Source of the DNA: Udeniomyces pyricola
Taxonomy: Eukaryota; Basidiomycota; Tremellomycetes; Cystofilobasidiales; Mrakiaceae
NCBI GenBank assembly: GCA_039545295.1
Contig: BCIK01000005.1
Coordinates: 127,268-191,267, forward strand
Length of the DNA: 64,000 bases
Direction: 5' to 3'
Shown: in pieces, positions 11,773-24,126 of the stretch
How the letters are laid out: the number at the start of each line of letters is the position of its first letter
Numbering within the stretch: the stretch's first letter is position 1
The notes under the pieces: model-generated
Told to the model about the DNA's origin: nothing
Database searches by the model: none
The model's input: only the letters and a program-made list of their open reading frames with translations
Translations under genes and position numbers: made by a program

Positions 11773-12158
11773 ATGATCTCTTCCTCTCTCCTTCTGCTAC
11801 TCACCCACACCATGCTCATGCTCCTCCCCCCATCCCGCCTCACCTCGCTCATCCTCCTCCCTCTGATCGCTCTCCTGGCCATACCGTCAGCCAATGCCAT
11901 CAAGTTTGACCTCCAGGCCGAGAAGTATCCCACCCAAAGTCCGTCGTCACCTCGCCAACTCATCCGTCCCGTACCGACATGGAATGCCATCTTTCGATCC
12001 GCTTGACTCACCACCAGACCCACTTCTTCTACATTTTCTCTCTTGTTATAGAATGCATATGGAACTATGCTGTCAGTTTTTCTCCCTGTCCATTTCTTCT
12101 TAGTGACGATGATGATGATGATAGTATAATCGACGCACGCTCACGCTCATGCTTGCTC

Positions 12159-12214
<56 letters not shown>

Positions 12215-13523
12215 CTCGCGTCCCCCTTCTCTCCAGAACTCCCGCAAGTCCTAGCCGCTCAACCCGACCGACGCGTCCCGCTACATTACCGATTACTGAT
12301 CTTATGTTCTCGCACTCTCGTGCGATGCTATCCACCATACAGACTCTCTCGTCATCGTAACGACAAACATAGGCAACGGGTTGGTCTATCTTCTTGTATT
12401 TTGAGAGGCTCATCTCTCGCGTACGTCAGCCAGCACCTCACGGATCCCTTTCAACTCACTCGTCTGTGTGTCGTTCTTCGTCGTGCCCCACGCTTGGGTA
12501 TTCACGCTTGACAGCCTCAATCAGAGAATAGACGTTGATATCGTCGACGGATCCCATCACAGCAATATCTATCTCTCCAAAAAGGCCCTCCGAGGCGAGA
12601 CGAGGCTGGCCATCACTACGCACGAATCCGCAGACGTGGGGATTTGCTTCAAGAACTATCTCGACTTCAGTTCGTTCCTTCAAAAACACGCCCAAGAACC
12701 ATGGCTTTCTGGCCCATGGCCCGGAATCAAAGAAACTACGACTCGTGTGCAACATCAATTGACGCGGCTGGTGCTTCTCTTCCTGTCCTCCCTCGCGTTC
12801 ATCGCATACAGACGCTCCTCCACATGTCAACCACTTCCGGACGGTTGAGCTTGACGTCGATATCGGAGCTGATGCCGTCGATTACAAGTCAGTGTCTAGT
12901 CAAATCCTGCCAATCCTTCACTCTTGCGCCCGTGTCCTCTTTCTCTTTACCGTTGGATCTAGCAAGCTTAACGCCTACGGCTGCCCTTTTACCTTCGTGT
13001 CCGCCCGCAGCGCTATCGCAAACCAAGAGTCCCTCTCGACACTTGAAGTGGAGATGAGGAAACTCGAAGGGGTCGTCAAAGAGGTTGTGGATGAGCTGGC
13101 TTATCTGCAGAGGCGAGAAGCGAGGATGAGGGACACCAACGGTATGTGTTTGTGGCTCTCTCTCACCTTCTGTCTCCCGTAATTCATCTTAGCTGTGAGC
13201 GGTAATCAGGCATCGAACGGAGCACTCATTTCTCTCTTCGTTCGATACCCTGTACTTTCTCACTCTTATTCCCTCATCAATGCATTCGTTTTCGCCTGCT
13301 CAAGAATCGACAAACGCAAGGGTTCAGAGGTTTGCTCTCATCACGCTGGTCGTGCTCTTCTGCCTTGGGACGTGGCAGGTACGCATCGACACCAACTATT
13401 CCCTTGCACTTCAAGAAACACTAGAGCTGATGTCCTCCTCCTCTCCCGTTTTCTTACCGTTGACCTCGTTCTTAGATCCTCCATCTTCGCTCTTACTTCA
13501 AAAAGAAGTACCTCATCGACTGA
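11773..13523 (+). CDS. ERV25: p24-family cargo protein, ERV25-like
   Basis: A type I membrane protein of COPII/COPI vesicles that helps select cargo between ER and Golgi, including GPI-anchored proteins. Eight exons, 11773-11938, 12052-12075, 12343-12379, 12515-12669, 12812-12887, 13011-13141, 13305-13378 and 13476-13523, give 236 residues. A hydrophobic signal peptide ends near PSANA. The lumenal GOLD domain follows (KCIWNYA, DIVDGSHHSNIYLSKKAL, GICFKNYLD, FRTVELDVDIGADAVDY). A coiled-coil segment (LEVEMRKLEGVVKEVVDEL), one membrane span (FALITLVVLFCLGTWQ) and the cytosolic tail LHLRSYFKKKYLID complete it. The exon 2 donor is uncertain: GTTTTT at 12076 fits phase, while the better-looking GTCAGT at 12072 does not. 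ATG 11812 would give a shorter signal peptide. Intron 2 contains a 52-nt C run. Confidence 0.92.
12160..12211 (+). repeat. uninterrupted poly-C tract (52 nt) in ERV25 intron 2
   Basis: 52 consecutive C residues, followed by a pyrimidine-rich stretch. It lies about 85 nt after the exon 2 donor and about 130 nt before the exon 3 acceptor. Confidence 0.9.
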
Positions 13524-14368
13524 GTCAGCTGATTGGAGCGCGTTTGACTATCGCTGTCGTTGTCGGGCCCATAAGCTAGTCTCTCCTAGCGGTCGATCTA
13601 GAAGTTTGATCGATTGTTGTCGACGGCGGCATGCATCCATCGTCGAGTCAGTCGCGCTTGCTATATACCATGCTTTCTCATTCACTAGTGTGGTATGCGG
13701 ACCCGATAACTGAGAATCCAGAAGGGGAAGAATGTTTCCATCGCGATACATTAGACTTAGAGATGAAGGGAGAAAGAACTAGGGAGCTTAGCCGGCATGT
13801 CGGATGTATATCAATCATTGTCCGCGGCTGTCCACGATATCACATCTAATCCAGGGTTATAACGTCTGCAGCAGATGATGTTTCACGAAGACGATTGGTA
13901 TCTTGATCCTCTGAACACACCTACTCATGAGCTCCCGATCTTCTTTGGGAAGTCGGAACACTGGCAGGTCGATGACTGGCCATGTCGTATTTCCCCAGAC
14001 GATAGTCACTAGTTGAATACCGGCGTCGACCTGCATACAGCTTCAGCATTCATCTCCTCACACTCTGCGGATATCGTGTCTGGACGGCAGCAAGCTACAG
14101 ACATCTGCACTGATGTTATCTATCGTCCTTTGCACGCACACCTTTCGTTATTGACAGGTTGAAACACCACGACACACACACACACACACACACATCACGC
14201 TTGTTCTCGCCAGATCTCAAAGACAAAGGAAAGAGGCATGGTCATCCCAAAGAATCAAAAGGAGTCAAACCACAACACCTCCCCTTCTCCCGTCCTTCCT
14301 CCTCTTCCATCTTTTTCTTCTTTCATGCATGAAATACAAAAAAAAGGGGTTGGGGTTTTGGAAGACAT
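13524..14368. other. convergent intergenic region with (CA)n
   Basis: About 845 bp between the ends of ERV25 and eL6. A CA dinucleotide run of about 23 nt lies at 14172-14194. No open frame with coding character or splice support was found. Confidence 0.55.
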
Positions 14369-16054
14369 TTAGAAGATCATCTCGTGGGGTCGGTCACCCT
14401 TGGAAAGGGAGAACGAGCTCTTGAGGTACTTGGCGAGGTTCTCGGTCTTCTTGACGGCGGCGATGATGGCGGCGTCAACGGACTATGCAAACCAAGCAAA
14501 CAAGGAGGGGAGGGGTAAGATGGAGGAAGGACTCATGTCAATTTTGGAATTCGAGTATGATTATGTCTTGTCTTTTAAATCTTCCAAGTAAGGGTTGAGA
14601 CAACAGGAGGCGAGACGAACCTTCTGCTCCTCCTTTCGCTCAGCGCTCAAACCCTCGGCACCCTTCTTCTCCTGGAAGAACTCTCCCTCCTTGTCGGCAG
14701 ACTTGGCAGCCTTGGCCTTGGAGAAGTAAGCGTCGTTGATAGACTCGGGGAGCTGATAACAAAGTAACAAACGGGAGAATCTCAAGTCAGCAAGGCGTGT
14801 TTCGGACTTGTTTTCCTCATCCCCTCGAGCGCTGTCTGCTGCAAGGCGATTGATTCAGAAGGGTGAGAATAAGAATACATACCTTGACCTCAGAGATGTC
14901 AATCTTGGTCGAGGTCGAGATGACGTAAGCCTGGGCGACCCGTCGGAGGGGAACACCGTTGATGGCTCGGGGACCCGAGACAAGGAGGAGACCAGAGTCG
15001 AGCTGCTTGATGAAGACAACTCGCTTTCCTCGGAATCGACCGGCGAGGAGGATGAGGACGGTTCCGGGGGTGATGGACGATCGGAGCGAAGCAGGCTGAA
15101 TGGTCGCAAGGTTGAGGGAGAAAGGCGTTTGAGGGTTACGACGAGCAGAGAAAAGTAGATACGTCAAATGAGAAGTCAAAAAGACAAGGATCAGCAACCA
15201 AGATCACTCAGAAGAAAAGGAAAAAAAAGAGGGCAAGCCGCGCGGTACCCAAGTCAGACATGATGACTGGGACGAACCTTGGGGGTCTTCCTGGACTTCT
15301 TGGGGAGCTTGACGTCCTCAGCGGGGTAGTACTTGGAGGCCTTGTTGGTGGGGACCAATCGGGACTCTCCGTTCTTGCCACCACCGACCTTCTTCTCGGT
15401 GTGAGCGGGCTTCTCCTCAGAAGCGGCAGGGGCGGACTTCTTGTGGCCTAGTTGGGTGCGACATGAGAGATGGCGACGAGTAGCGTACGCAAAGGTAGGC
15501 GGTAGGAGTGGAACGAGATTTGGCGAGCAGGGCACACATGAAACATCGTGTTTGGTAGATAATGGCAAGGTCAGGCCGGGATTGCATGGGTGAATATCGT
15601 AGGCGTCGGGTAGGACATTAGGTAAAAGAGTTGGAGCGCATATAGGTGTAACGCGAACAGGAGAACAGTCGAGACGCAAACGGGCAGTATGTTGAGAATG
15701 CGCGGAGAAAGGTTACAGCAACGTTGGGCGACAGGGTTCCAAGTGGCGCGACGGGGGGCAATGATCGGAGTAGGGTGGCGAAACATGGTATATGGTCGAG
15801 TAGACGGAATGAAGGAGAGAAAAAAAAAGACAGATGTATGGTCAGAGTGTGGCACATAGCGAGCGAGAGAGACAGCAAACCCTCTACAGGAGGGACGACG
15901 GAGCCTGACAAGAGGCGAGCAAAGGCAGAGAGGGAAGGGCGATCCAGGCAAAGGAAGGGAGGAGGAACTGACCCTTGTAGATCTGTCGCTTGGATCGAAC
16001 CTCGGACTGAGAGTATCGACCGACGTGGGGAGCGATGGGAGCGGATCGAGCCAT
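14369..16054 (-). CDS. RPL6: 60S ribosomal protein L6 (eL6)
   Basis: Large-subunit ribosomal protein. Five minus-strand exons, 16054-15973, 15447-15278, 15095-14883, 14752-14621 and 14482-14369, give 236 residues. The variable N-terminal extension is Lys/Ala-rich. KYYPAEDV and [11 protein letters not shown] lead into the conserved SH3-like core: [20 protein letters not shown], then [35 protein letters not shown]. The C-terminus [20 protein letters not shown]...DRPHEMIF matches the family end. All introns are GT-AG. Intron 1 is 525 nt, far longer than the others (101-182 nt). The large first intron after a short first exon is common in ribosomal-protein genes. Confidence 0.96.
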
Positions 16055-17472
16055 TCTGATGAGACGAAGGGTGAAGGAGGGTGGGAGGGAGAGAGAGGAG
16101 TGGGAGGGAAAGAGACGAGAGGGGAAGGGGGGGGGGGGGGGGGAAAGCAAAAGGGAGAGGTGGAAAAAGTCAGCGAGGCCGTCCAACTGAGTGGGCAAAG
16201 AGAGACTGGACAGCAAGCAGATACATCCCCCAGCCAGTCAGCCAGCTCATGCACCATACACCATGCACTATACAGTACATCCACCAGCGAAATACCATCG
16301 GTCCCACCGGCCAGTAACAATACCAGGAGTAGCAGCAGCAGCAGCAGTAACAGGAGCACAAGCAGTAGTGGCGACAGGTCCCTTCCCCCCCTTCTCTCCA
16401 AGAGTAGGGCCCACTTGCAAAGACAGCTTCGCCCTCTTCGCTCTCTTCTCCCCTCCCTCTTCCTTAGCTCTGGCTTTGTACCCTCGCTCCTCTCCCATGC
16501 CTGTCTAGCTCTCTCTCCTTCCAGCTCTTGCCCTGGTCAACCTGGTCGCCATATGCCAAAACTCGCACTCCGGAGGGTGGGGAAAAAACCTCTTTCTCTG
16601 TCTCGCTGTGGCCACCATGTCCGCCCAAAACTGATGCTACTACTGCTGCTGCTGCTGCTGCTGCCGCTGATTCTGGTACTGCTACGGGTGATGACGACGA
16701 TGGCTTGGACGCTGGTGTCGACTTAGGACAGGGTGCTGATGTCGGGGCTGGCGTAGGGATGGGGCGAATAATGTGCTTGCTCGTGCGGGAGGGACCGTAC
16801 TTGATCTTGTCTTGATGAGGCGAAGGGCGACGGGACAGGCTTTCGAAAGGACGGCAAGCCAGGCAGGCGCAATTCTCTCGACCCTTCCCCTGCCCCCTCC
16901 GCCCTCGCGCGACGATTAAACTTGGATTTTTCTTTGACAAGTCACGTAACCCACAAGTGCGCCTTTTCTCATCCATCGATCCATCACCCCTCATCATTCA
17001 CATATTCATTCACCCCGGCCACGCCTGCGTATCGACGTTGCTGCTGCATCATTATCAACCCCAAGTCCGACCGCTTTTAGTTACTCCCTATCCTCGTTCA
17101 CCCTGACTCAGTCAACCTCCGTTCCCAGCTAGCTTCCTCCTGACCTGATTATCTCATGAGCTTCATTCATTCGTGATTTCGCCGGTTTCAACGGGCCAGA
17201 CAGCTTACCCTCCCGATCGCAACCCAAATCAACATATTGATCGAGTCCGACGGCGGAGAGTTCCCCCTTCCCGTTTCAACTCTCTCGTCCTTGCCTTCCT
17301 TCCTTCCCGCTCTCTTCTTCCTTGCCCATCACGCCGTTCCTTGTCAGCTCAGGTAGCTCGCTAGACGACAACGAGAACGGTCACTCTGCCGAGCTTCTCG
17401 TATCCGTTATATCCCATTCCTCCAAACTCAGAACACACACCCCTTCGCATTTACTCTCATCGCCAACTTGCT
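16055..17472. other. divergent intergenic region, eL6 / large orphan
   Basis: About 1.4 kb with no supported gene. It holds a poly-G run (about 16129-16143), a CAG/AGC-repeat stretch (about 16327-16350) and a second CTG-repeat stretch (about 16637-16665). Long open frames across 16025-16997 on both strands are low-complexity artefacts of these repeats. The last 200 bp before 17473 are C/T-rich leader sequence. Confidence 0.5.
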
Positions 17473-20400
17473 ATGGAGTCCTCACCTTTCCGTTCGCCGA
17501 CAAAGGTCCCACTTCATCGCTACTACTCATCCCCAGCACGGTCGCCTCAGCATCATCTCGCTCGTTCCTCGACACCTTACCAACCCAGCACGCCTTATTC
17601 TCCGGGGAGGGATCGCATCAAGTGGCTCGTCTTCGCAAGACGCGGCAAGGGTCTCGAGCGCATTCCGACGGGAAACGAACAGCGGGAGCATGCGGTCGAA
17701 ATCGACGACACAGAGGATGAGATGGTCGTCGTTCCGCTAGCACACAGCGTGAGCGACTTTTTTCCTTGTCATTGTCCATGTCGATCATTGAGGAGAGCAT
17801 GGGCGAAGCAAACCACGCCAGAGAACCCGTACGGTCTGAGGGAAGCTCACGTCGGCAATCCCGGTGCTGACCGAGGCCTCTCGTTGTTGGTTTGCCCATG
17901 CCATCATCTCTGCTTTTTTATTATTATTATCATTATCATTATTATCATTATTTATTAATTTTTCTTTTTATTCACGCTAAGCTCTCGACCCAGATCCAGT
18001 TACTCGGCCATGCGCTCGAGATCCCTCTGGCGACCGATGTAGCGCTTTACATGAGCCTCCCTGTAGATCCAGGTCTGAGGCCAATGACCATCAAGCTTTC
18101 AGACCAGACGGTGCGTGGTTTCTAGTCCTCCTGTGTAATCGCACTCCTACATAATCTCCGCCGCCTTAACTGATCGAACGGACATCTTACGCCGCCCTGG
18201 CTCGGTCCTCCTGTTTCTCACTTGTTTCTATGTGGCTCTCCCAGTGGTCATCGCTCTTTCAGCAATATCTCGCTCCAAACTCGGCCTTGACGACAGCTCA
18301 CTCAAACTTCCATCCCCTTCCCATCGCTGCCGTTTTTGAACTTCGGTCGAAGTCTAGCCACGTCAGAATCCAAGACTCTCTGCCATTGGAACAGCTCGCC
18401 GGCCGATCCCTCCATTCTTCTCCGGGTACTCAGGAGCAATCTTTGGCCTCCGCCGAAGGCCAACCGTTCAAAGGAATCAAACCGCTTACTCTGCTAGCCC
18501 GACGGCAACGGGAGAATAGTTTGATTGGCTCTCGCTCGAGTCCTTCGCCGTGAGAATCCTACCCGCTGATGTGTGCGACTCATGAGCTGTTTTCATTTCA
18601 TTTTATTTCATGTACTGACATCTTGTTTTGTGTCGACCGAAATCTGTCCACCTCTTAGCAGTCCTCTGTCCTCCCCCTTCGATCCACGTCATCCTGACCC
18701 ATCGCTTCCCCTGCCTCTGCCCACAACTCAGCAATCCGATCCGAGCCTCCCCAACAACTCCGCCTCAGCAGTCACTGAAGAGTCCTTGCCTAATTCTTCT
18801 CTCCTTCACGACGAATCCACATGCTCATCGTTATCCCCAGCCTCATTCCTGCCCGCAGCGGCATCATTGCCTACCCCCCCACCAACGCAGACTAGTTCCT
18901 CCAACATTCTAGCATCAGGCCCAGTACTCAGCTCGTGTAATAAATCGCAGTCACTCCCACCAAATTCCCTACCTCGTCTTGATCTGTTGCCCGACTCGCT
19001 TCAGTCGGGACCGACATTCACACCTGTATCACCTTCCCAAGCGCATACACGCTCTTTACCTTCTCATCCACCCTCGTCTCGCCCATCGTCTCCTGCATTG
19101 CGTTCTCTTCATTCTACCTTTGTCCCAACCATCATCTCTCCCACACTTTCGCATGTTTCTCAGCTCATCAGTCTCGACCTGGAGTCGGACTCTCGCCCCG
19201 CTACCGCGTCATCGACCGTCCCGGCTGCCGCAAACCCGTCTTCTCTGTCCAATTCGCCATCTCAACCTTCTCCTCTCTCCCCTAATGTTTCCTCCAGACT
19301 AGAAATGCCAACATCCGCTCAACCTCCCTCCCCCATTGCTCCGAACAAGCAACCCGTCCGCAACGCTGAGCCTGTCATCGAGGATATCTCCAACGCATCG
19401 CCGTTCGACCCCTCTGTGCCCATGGTAACTGGCTTCGTCAAGGAATACGATGAGCAGCAGATCTCACCCTCCTCGATGCGGGACCCTTGTCCCTCTGCAG
19501 TTTCCCGATTTTCGCCTTTGGCGTCCCCAAGTCGCGAGCTTGACGTTTTCTTGTCTCCCAGATCATCGCCCTCTCCTTTTGCCTTTCACGCTCCTGCTCT
19601 AAGCCCTTCGGCCCGCGGCGAGGACACGCACCTCGTCACTCGGGAGGAGATAACCATCGCATCGCCTTATCAGATTCCTCAGGGATCCAATGTCCCTCGC
19701 TCCCCACTCATACAAGAGAATCTACCCCGATCTGTCTCGCCCTCGCTCGTGTCGGGACAGTCAATGCTGAGCGCGGGCGAAGCGGCGCATGCAAGTCCGG
19801 CTCGGGATATCCTCTCTTCCCCATATCATCCTTCAAACAAAGATGCGTATCATTCGGATGAATTGCAAGAGGCTGGAGAGCAGGGGGAGGAAGACAAAGA
19901 TCGTTTCGAGGCAGAAAAAGATGGTGTCATGCTGCGAGCTTGGGTCGAGTGAGTTGCGCCTTATCCCTTGAGATTTGTGTGTTCCCTTGTCCGTCAGTCC
20001 ATGATGGATAGGCTGACTGAGTGATTTCTGTGGTTTCGCTTGTCTCGTTCTCAGCCAAGTAGCAAATGCCGAACTTCCAGAGTCGAGCCAGCTGTTGTCG
20101 ACATTCCTGCTTCCTGTGGCCGAGACCGAGACGCCGCCTCCTCCCTCTCCCATTACCGCCTCTCTTCGAGAACACTCCTCTATCAAAGACGAACTGATCT
20201 TGCTTCCTATCTCTGAACCTCAACCGTCCTCTCAGCATGTATCTCCACTGTCGGATCCGCCATCCGAGACGCCCTCTCATCCATCCGATGACGATCTCCC
20301 CTCGACGTCCGGCATCGTCCTCACTTCGACCTCCAACAGTCCTAAGAGAACCCGACCGACACTCCTGGCCATCGTTGTGCCTCCGAGCGTCAAGGACTTG

Positions 20401-23307
20401 AGGTCTCTAGTTACTGAGGACGATGACAAAAAAGAGGCCGGAGAGGCAGATGAAGAAAAAGTGGAAGAGGAAAAAGAAGATGTTGCCGAGGTAGAGCGAG
20501 AAGCCGTAGGCGAGGACGAAGATCATTTCGAAGCAGGGGTGCAGAATACCCAGACTTCGCCCATATCCTCAGCTTCCTTACTTGACGATGCTTCAGCAGG
20601 AGCTACGGAATCTGATCAGAGCCAGGTGCATAGATTGATGGCTTCGCCGGATATTGTCGGCCGAGAAGCGGAACATCCGCTGGATTCGTACCAATGCGAG
20701 AGTCCTCACGCAGAGAAGGATGGATCAGGCATGGGTTCGTACGAAACAAGTGAGTTTAGATCCAAAGATCACGCCAATATCCCAGGGTATATTTAAGAAG
20801 GGCCGTTGATGAGTATATTGGTGTCTGTAGATGGTTCGATAAGGTCTCCTGCCCCCTCAATAGCAAGCACAAATGTTGACGACAGTTCAGCGGAGTCGCC
20901 CATGCCATCCGGGTCCCGTATTGCCTCGCCTCTATCATGCCAGCAACTTGATGGTGGTTCGACGAGGCCATCGTCTCCTTTGTCTGAGACTCGTGAGACG
21001 AGTCCGGACCGAATGGATTCTCGTCCCACCTCAATTGACGGTTCAATTCCAAGCTCGCCGTCGCCGTCCTCACCGCCATTGTCTGAGCCCTTCGATCGGC
21101 TAGACAGATCCGAGGCGCTCGATGCTCGACCCATTCGTCTGTCTACGTTTGAGCATGCTCTCAAAGACCCTTCCAACGGTTCGTTTGGTCCGGGAATCCC
21201 TCGAATGATCGGCAGATCGTGTTACCATGTCTATCCTCCATCTGACTTGCTCTCTATCTCTTTTTTAAACCAATTTCGTGGAATGATATAGCTCTTGGGC
21301 TGTTTGCTGTTCCATCTTCACCTGTCCGAACGACAGCGCTTCATCAGCAACAACAACGGGTTCGGCGCAGGACGATTTCGCATTCGCCTTCTTTGTCAAG
21401 TCCACATCTCGAGCTCCAGTCTTCTATCGTCCCCGTTCAGATTGAGGCGGCGACCTATCCGTTCGAATTTGGGAGTGTATACCCTATAGTCAACAAATTC
21501 TATTCGTCTCAAGGTACGAGTCTTTCCTGTTTTTTTTTTTTCCTGTTTTTTTTTTATTCTTCTTTTTTTATTCTATTTTTTTCTCCTTCCTGCTTTCGCC
21601 TTCATTCTTTTCGTCCATCCCGAATCACTGTTATAGTCGATACTAAGACGATCAACCGTATCTCGATCAGAGGTCGACCTTCTTTCACCAGAACTGAACT
21701 CGCCAAACTCCTTGGAACCAACGGACACGACCTCCGATCCTATCGAGGTTGCCAAGCAATCTACACCAGAACTCGTCCCTCAGATACCTTATGACGACGA
21801 TGGCGACCATGCTGATTGGACGGATCCCGTTGAGGCTCGTGATCTGGGACTTTCCGTTTGGAGCAAGACTGGTAAAGACGAAGCAGGAAAGCGCGACTTC
21901 CATGCCAATTTTTCACGTGAAGCGATATTGGACGTTCAATACGGTTATCCCTCTTGTAAGCCTCTTCTGCCTTTCAGTTATCATCAGTGTGTTGGCCGAA
22001 ATGAAATGTGCTTGGGAGTCTGATCAGATATGGTGTCTTCCCTTGGTTCCCTTCTGTTGGTTTCTGTTTGGCGGGGTCGATGGGTGTGTGTGTCATAGAC
22101 TCGCCTTTGGATGATGCCGGGGAGGCTAAATCACCGAGTCCCCCTTTGCCCGTGAGGCACGAAAGTCCCACGTTGAAATCCGCCCCTCAGCGTACGTCAC
22201 TTCTGTTCTTCTTCTCTCCAGCTCTTTCTTCGATCGGCGAACGAATCTAGACTGAACACGCTCCACTTTTTCTTTCAAAATATATATATATATATATAAA
22301 AAAAAACCTGGTTCTGGCATTTGGGATACATTAGTGTTGTCACCGATTGACTTGTCTTTGACTTCTTCGCCGAGTGACTCGCCCGTCTTACCCGGTGCGT
22401 CCTTGACTTGATCACTCGACTTCTGATACCGCTCTCTGATCAAAAACGCCTGAACGTATGACAACCAACTAACTAGGCTTGATTCCTTGGGTTTCTTTGA
22501 TGAAATGATCCTCATTCAGACGCTCGCATGCTTCCTCCAAGTACCTCTATCGATGTATCGCCCCCGGCGCCCTTGCCCCGTATAACCCCACCCGCGCCCG
22601 TCAGGACGCCAGTCGACCTTGAAGCTCTCTTCGCACCTTCACCTCCCGACGAACGCTCCCTCTCGCATCTTCCTTCTTCCTCGACCCGATCGAGAAAGAT
22701 TACCCCTCGGCAACCTTCGGCCCGTCGCCTTCAACTCCTCGAAGAACGTGACCTCATCTTCCCTTACTCTGTCGCTTGTTCGATCCCTCTCCCGCCTTCT
22801 CCGACATCACCGACCCAGAGCCCACCGACGCCTCAAAAGACACTGTTTCGACCGTCGAGGTTGTCGGCTTCGTTGTCGTTTAGTCGAACGACAGGTCGGT
22901 TTATTTCGACGACGACGCCGCCGTCAAGTAGTCCATCTTCGAGATCGGGCTCACTCGTTTCAACTCCGAATGGCTCGCCAGCTTACAACCATAGTCGAAT
23001 AGGTGGAGGCATCAGTGGAGGGTTGAGCCATCTGGCGCTTCACTCGTCCACATCAGCAGCAGCAGCAGCAGCCGCGAGGAGAGACTCTTACGTTTCTGCT
23101 CTCTCCTCCTCCTCCTCCTCTTCCTCCTCGAGAGACTCTTCACCCGCCGCCTACTGCGAGGAAGAGATTTTATCCGTCGGCTTGATCGGAACCGATGGCG
23201 TTGGAGGCCAGCTGTCGTCGATGGCGAGACGACGAAGCGAGCGAAGTGAGCTCATCGTTACGATCTTGGATGAGTTGAGACGGAGAGGAGGCGATGATGG
23301 TTCGTGA
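17473..23307 (+). CDS. 1,496-residue Ser/Pro-rich orphan protein
   Basis: No family was recognised. Eleven exons join in frame: 17473-17748, 17982-18110, 18245-18549, 18659-19948, 20055-20749, 20831-21178, 21292-21513, 21671-21955, 22099-22191, 22335-22394, 22520-23307. The only compositionally ordinary region is residues about 45-200 (IKWLVFARRGKGLERIP, QLLGHALEIPLATDVALYMS, SLFQQYLAP, IAAVFELRS). It may be a small folded domain. The remainder is Ser/Pro-rich with many SP/TP dipeptides, an acidic KEE-rich segment near residue 800-835, Q and S runs, a poly-Ala run and a basic C-terminus (ARRRSERSELIVTILDELRR). The composition suggests a heavily phosphorylated, mostly disordered scaffold, such as a cell-polarity or signalling adaptor. 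That is inference only. Exons 6-10 all begin and end in phase 1. Two neighbouring genes mis-joined here is possible but not favoured, as every junction is in phase. Confidence 0.7.
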
Positions 23308-23309
23308 TC

Positions 23310-23349
<40 letters not shown>

Positions 23350-24126
23350 CTCTCTCTCTCTCTCTTTCTCTTCTGCTTGTATATGTGATGACTAAAAACA
23401 AACAAACACACACACCCGGCTGGTTCTTCGTCTTTTTTTTTTCTCCGCTTCCTCTTCCCCCCCTCCCACCCCCTTCTCTCTTCCGTTCAATAGCGGCAAG
23501 ACGGATATGGATGCGCAACGAGGGTCTCTCGCAAGACTGATTAGATGATTGAAATGACTTTGTAGTCCTACCAAAGGTAGTCACTCGGGTTGAGTGGAAA
23601 CGGCTGGGCAAAATTGAAAGAAAGAAAAGAAGAAAAAACCCCGACGGTTATCTACCTCAGCGAGTTGCTTTCCGCGTTTTGTGGGGGGGGGGGGGGNGCC
23701 GAAAAAATTAAGATAAAAAGTTGGGGAGTTGTGGTCGGGGCCGCTGTCTGGTCTGGTACCTTTTTCTTAAATCGATAGATGGGTAAGTGGATATCGACCC
23801 AATGATGATGATGAGGATGATGATGGTTTGGTTCGAAAGGGAATCAGTCCACCATGGATGGGAGCAATCTAGTTCGTAGAGGCAATACTCTATTGTTTCA
23901 CGGACGATGTACGTGCCGGCGAGAGATGTCTTTCATTAGGAATGGGTCCATGTAAAGGTCATGCACGACCTTGGGGCCATCTATCTCTCAGTTTTTTTTC
24001 TTTCTTCTTTTTTCTTTTCTTTTATGTATTCTCATCTGACTCCCCTCACCCATCTAACTGTCTCCTTCTCGTATTTCATACATATTGACATTGGTTTCTG
24101 TGTGTATGTGCGTGGGTTGGGGAGAG
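23308..24126. other. convergent intergenic region with homopolymers and an assembly N
   Basis: About 820 bp. It holds poly-T (23314-23349) running into a TC repeat, a G run ending in an N at 23697, and T/C-rich 3' sequence. No gene was seen. Confidence 0.55.
23314..23349 (+). repeat. poly-T tract (36 nt) followed by (TC)n
   Basis: 36 consecutive T residues just 7 bases after the orphan gene's stop codon, then a TC dinucleotide run. It sits in the presumed 3' untranslated region. Confidence 0.85.

Noticed and set aside
14753..14882. C/D snoRNA in eL6 intron 3
   Set aside because: A GATGAGG and a CTGA are present on the sense strand but the C box deviates and spacing is too short.
16025..16997. 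Overlapping frames of 177-233 codons on both strands
   Set aside because: Created by G-run and CAG/CTG repeats upstream of eL6. Translations are low complexity on both strands.
21494..21670. Alternative acceptor at about 21634 for exon 8 of the large orphan
   Set aside because: It leads to a frame stopping at 21794. The acceptor at 21670 is the one that keeps phase with the downstream exons.
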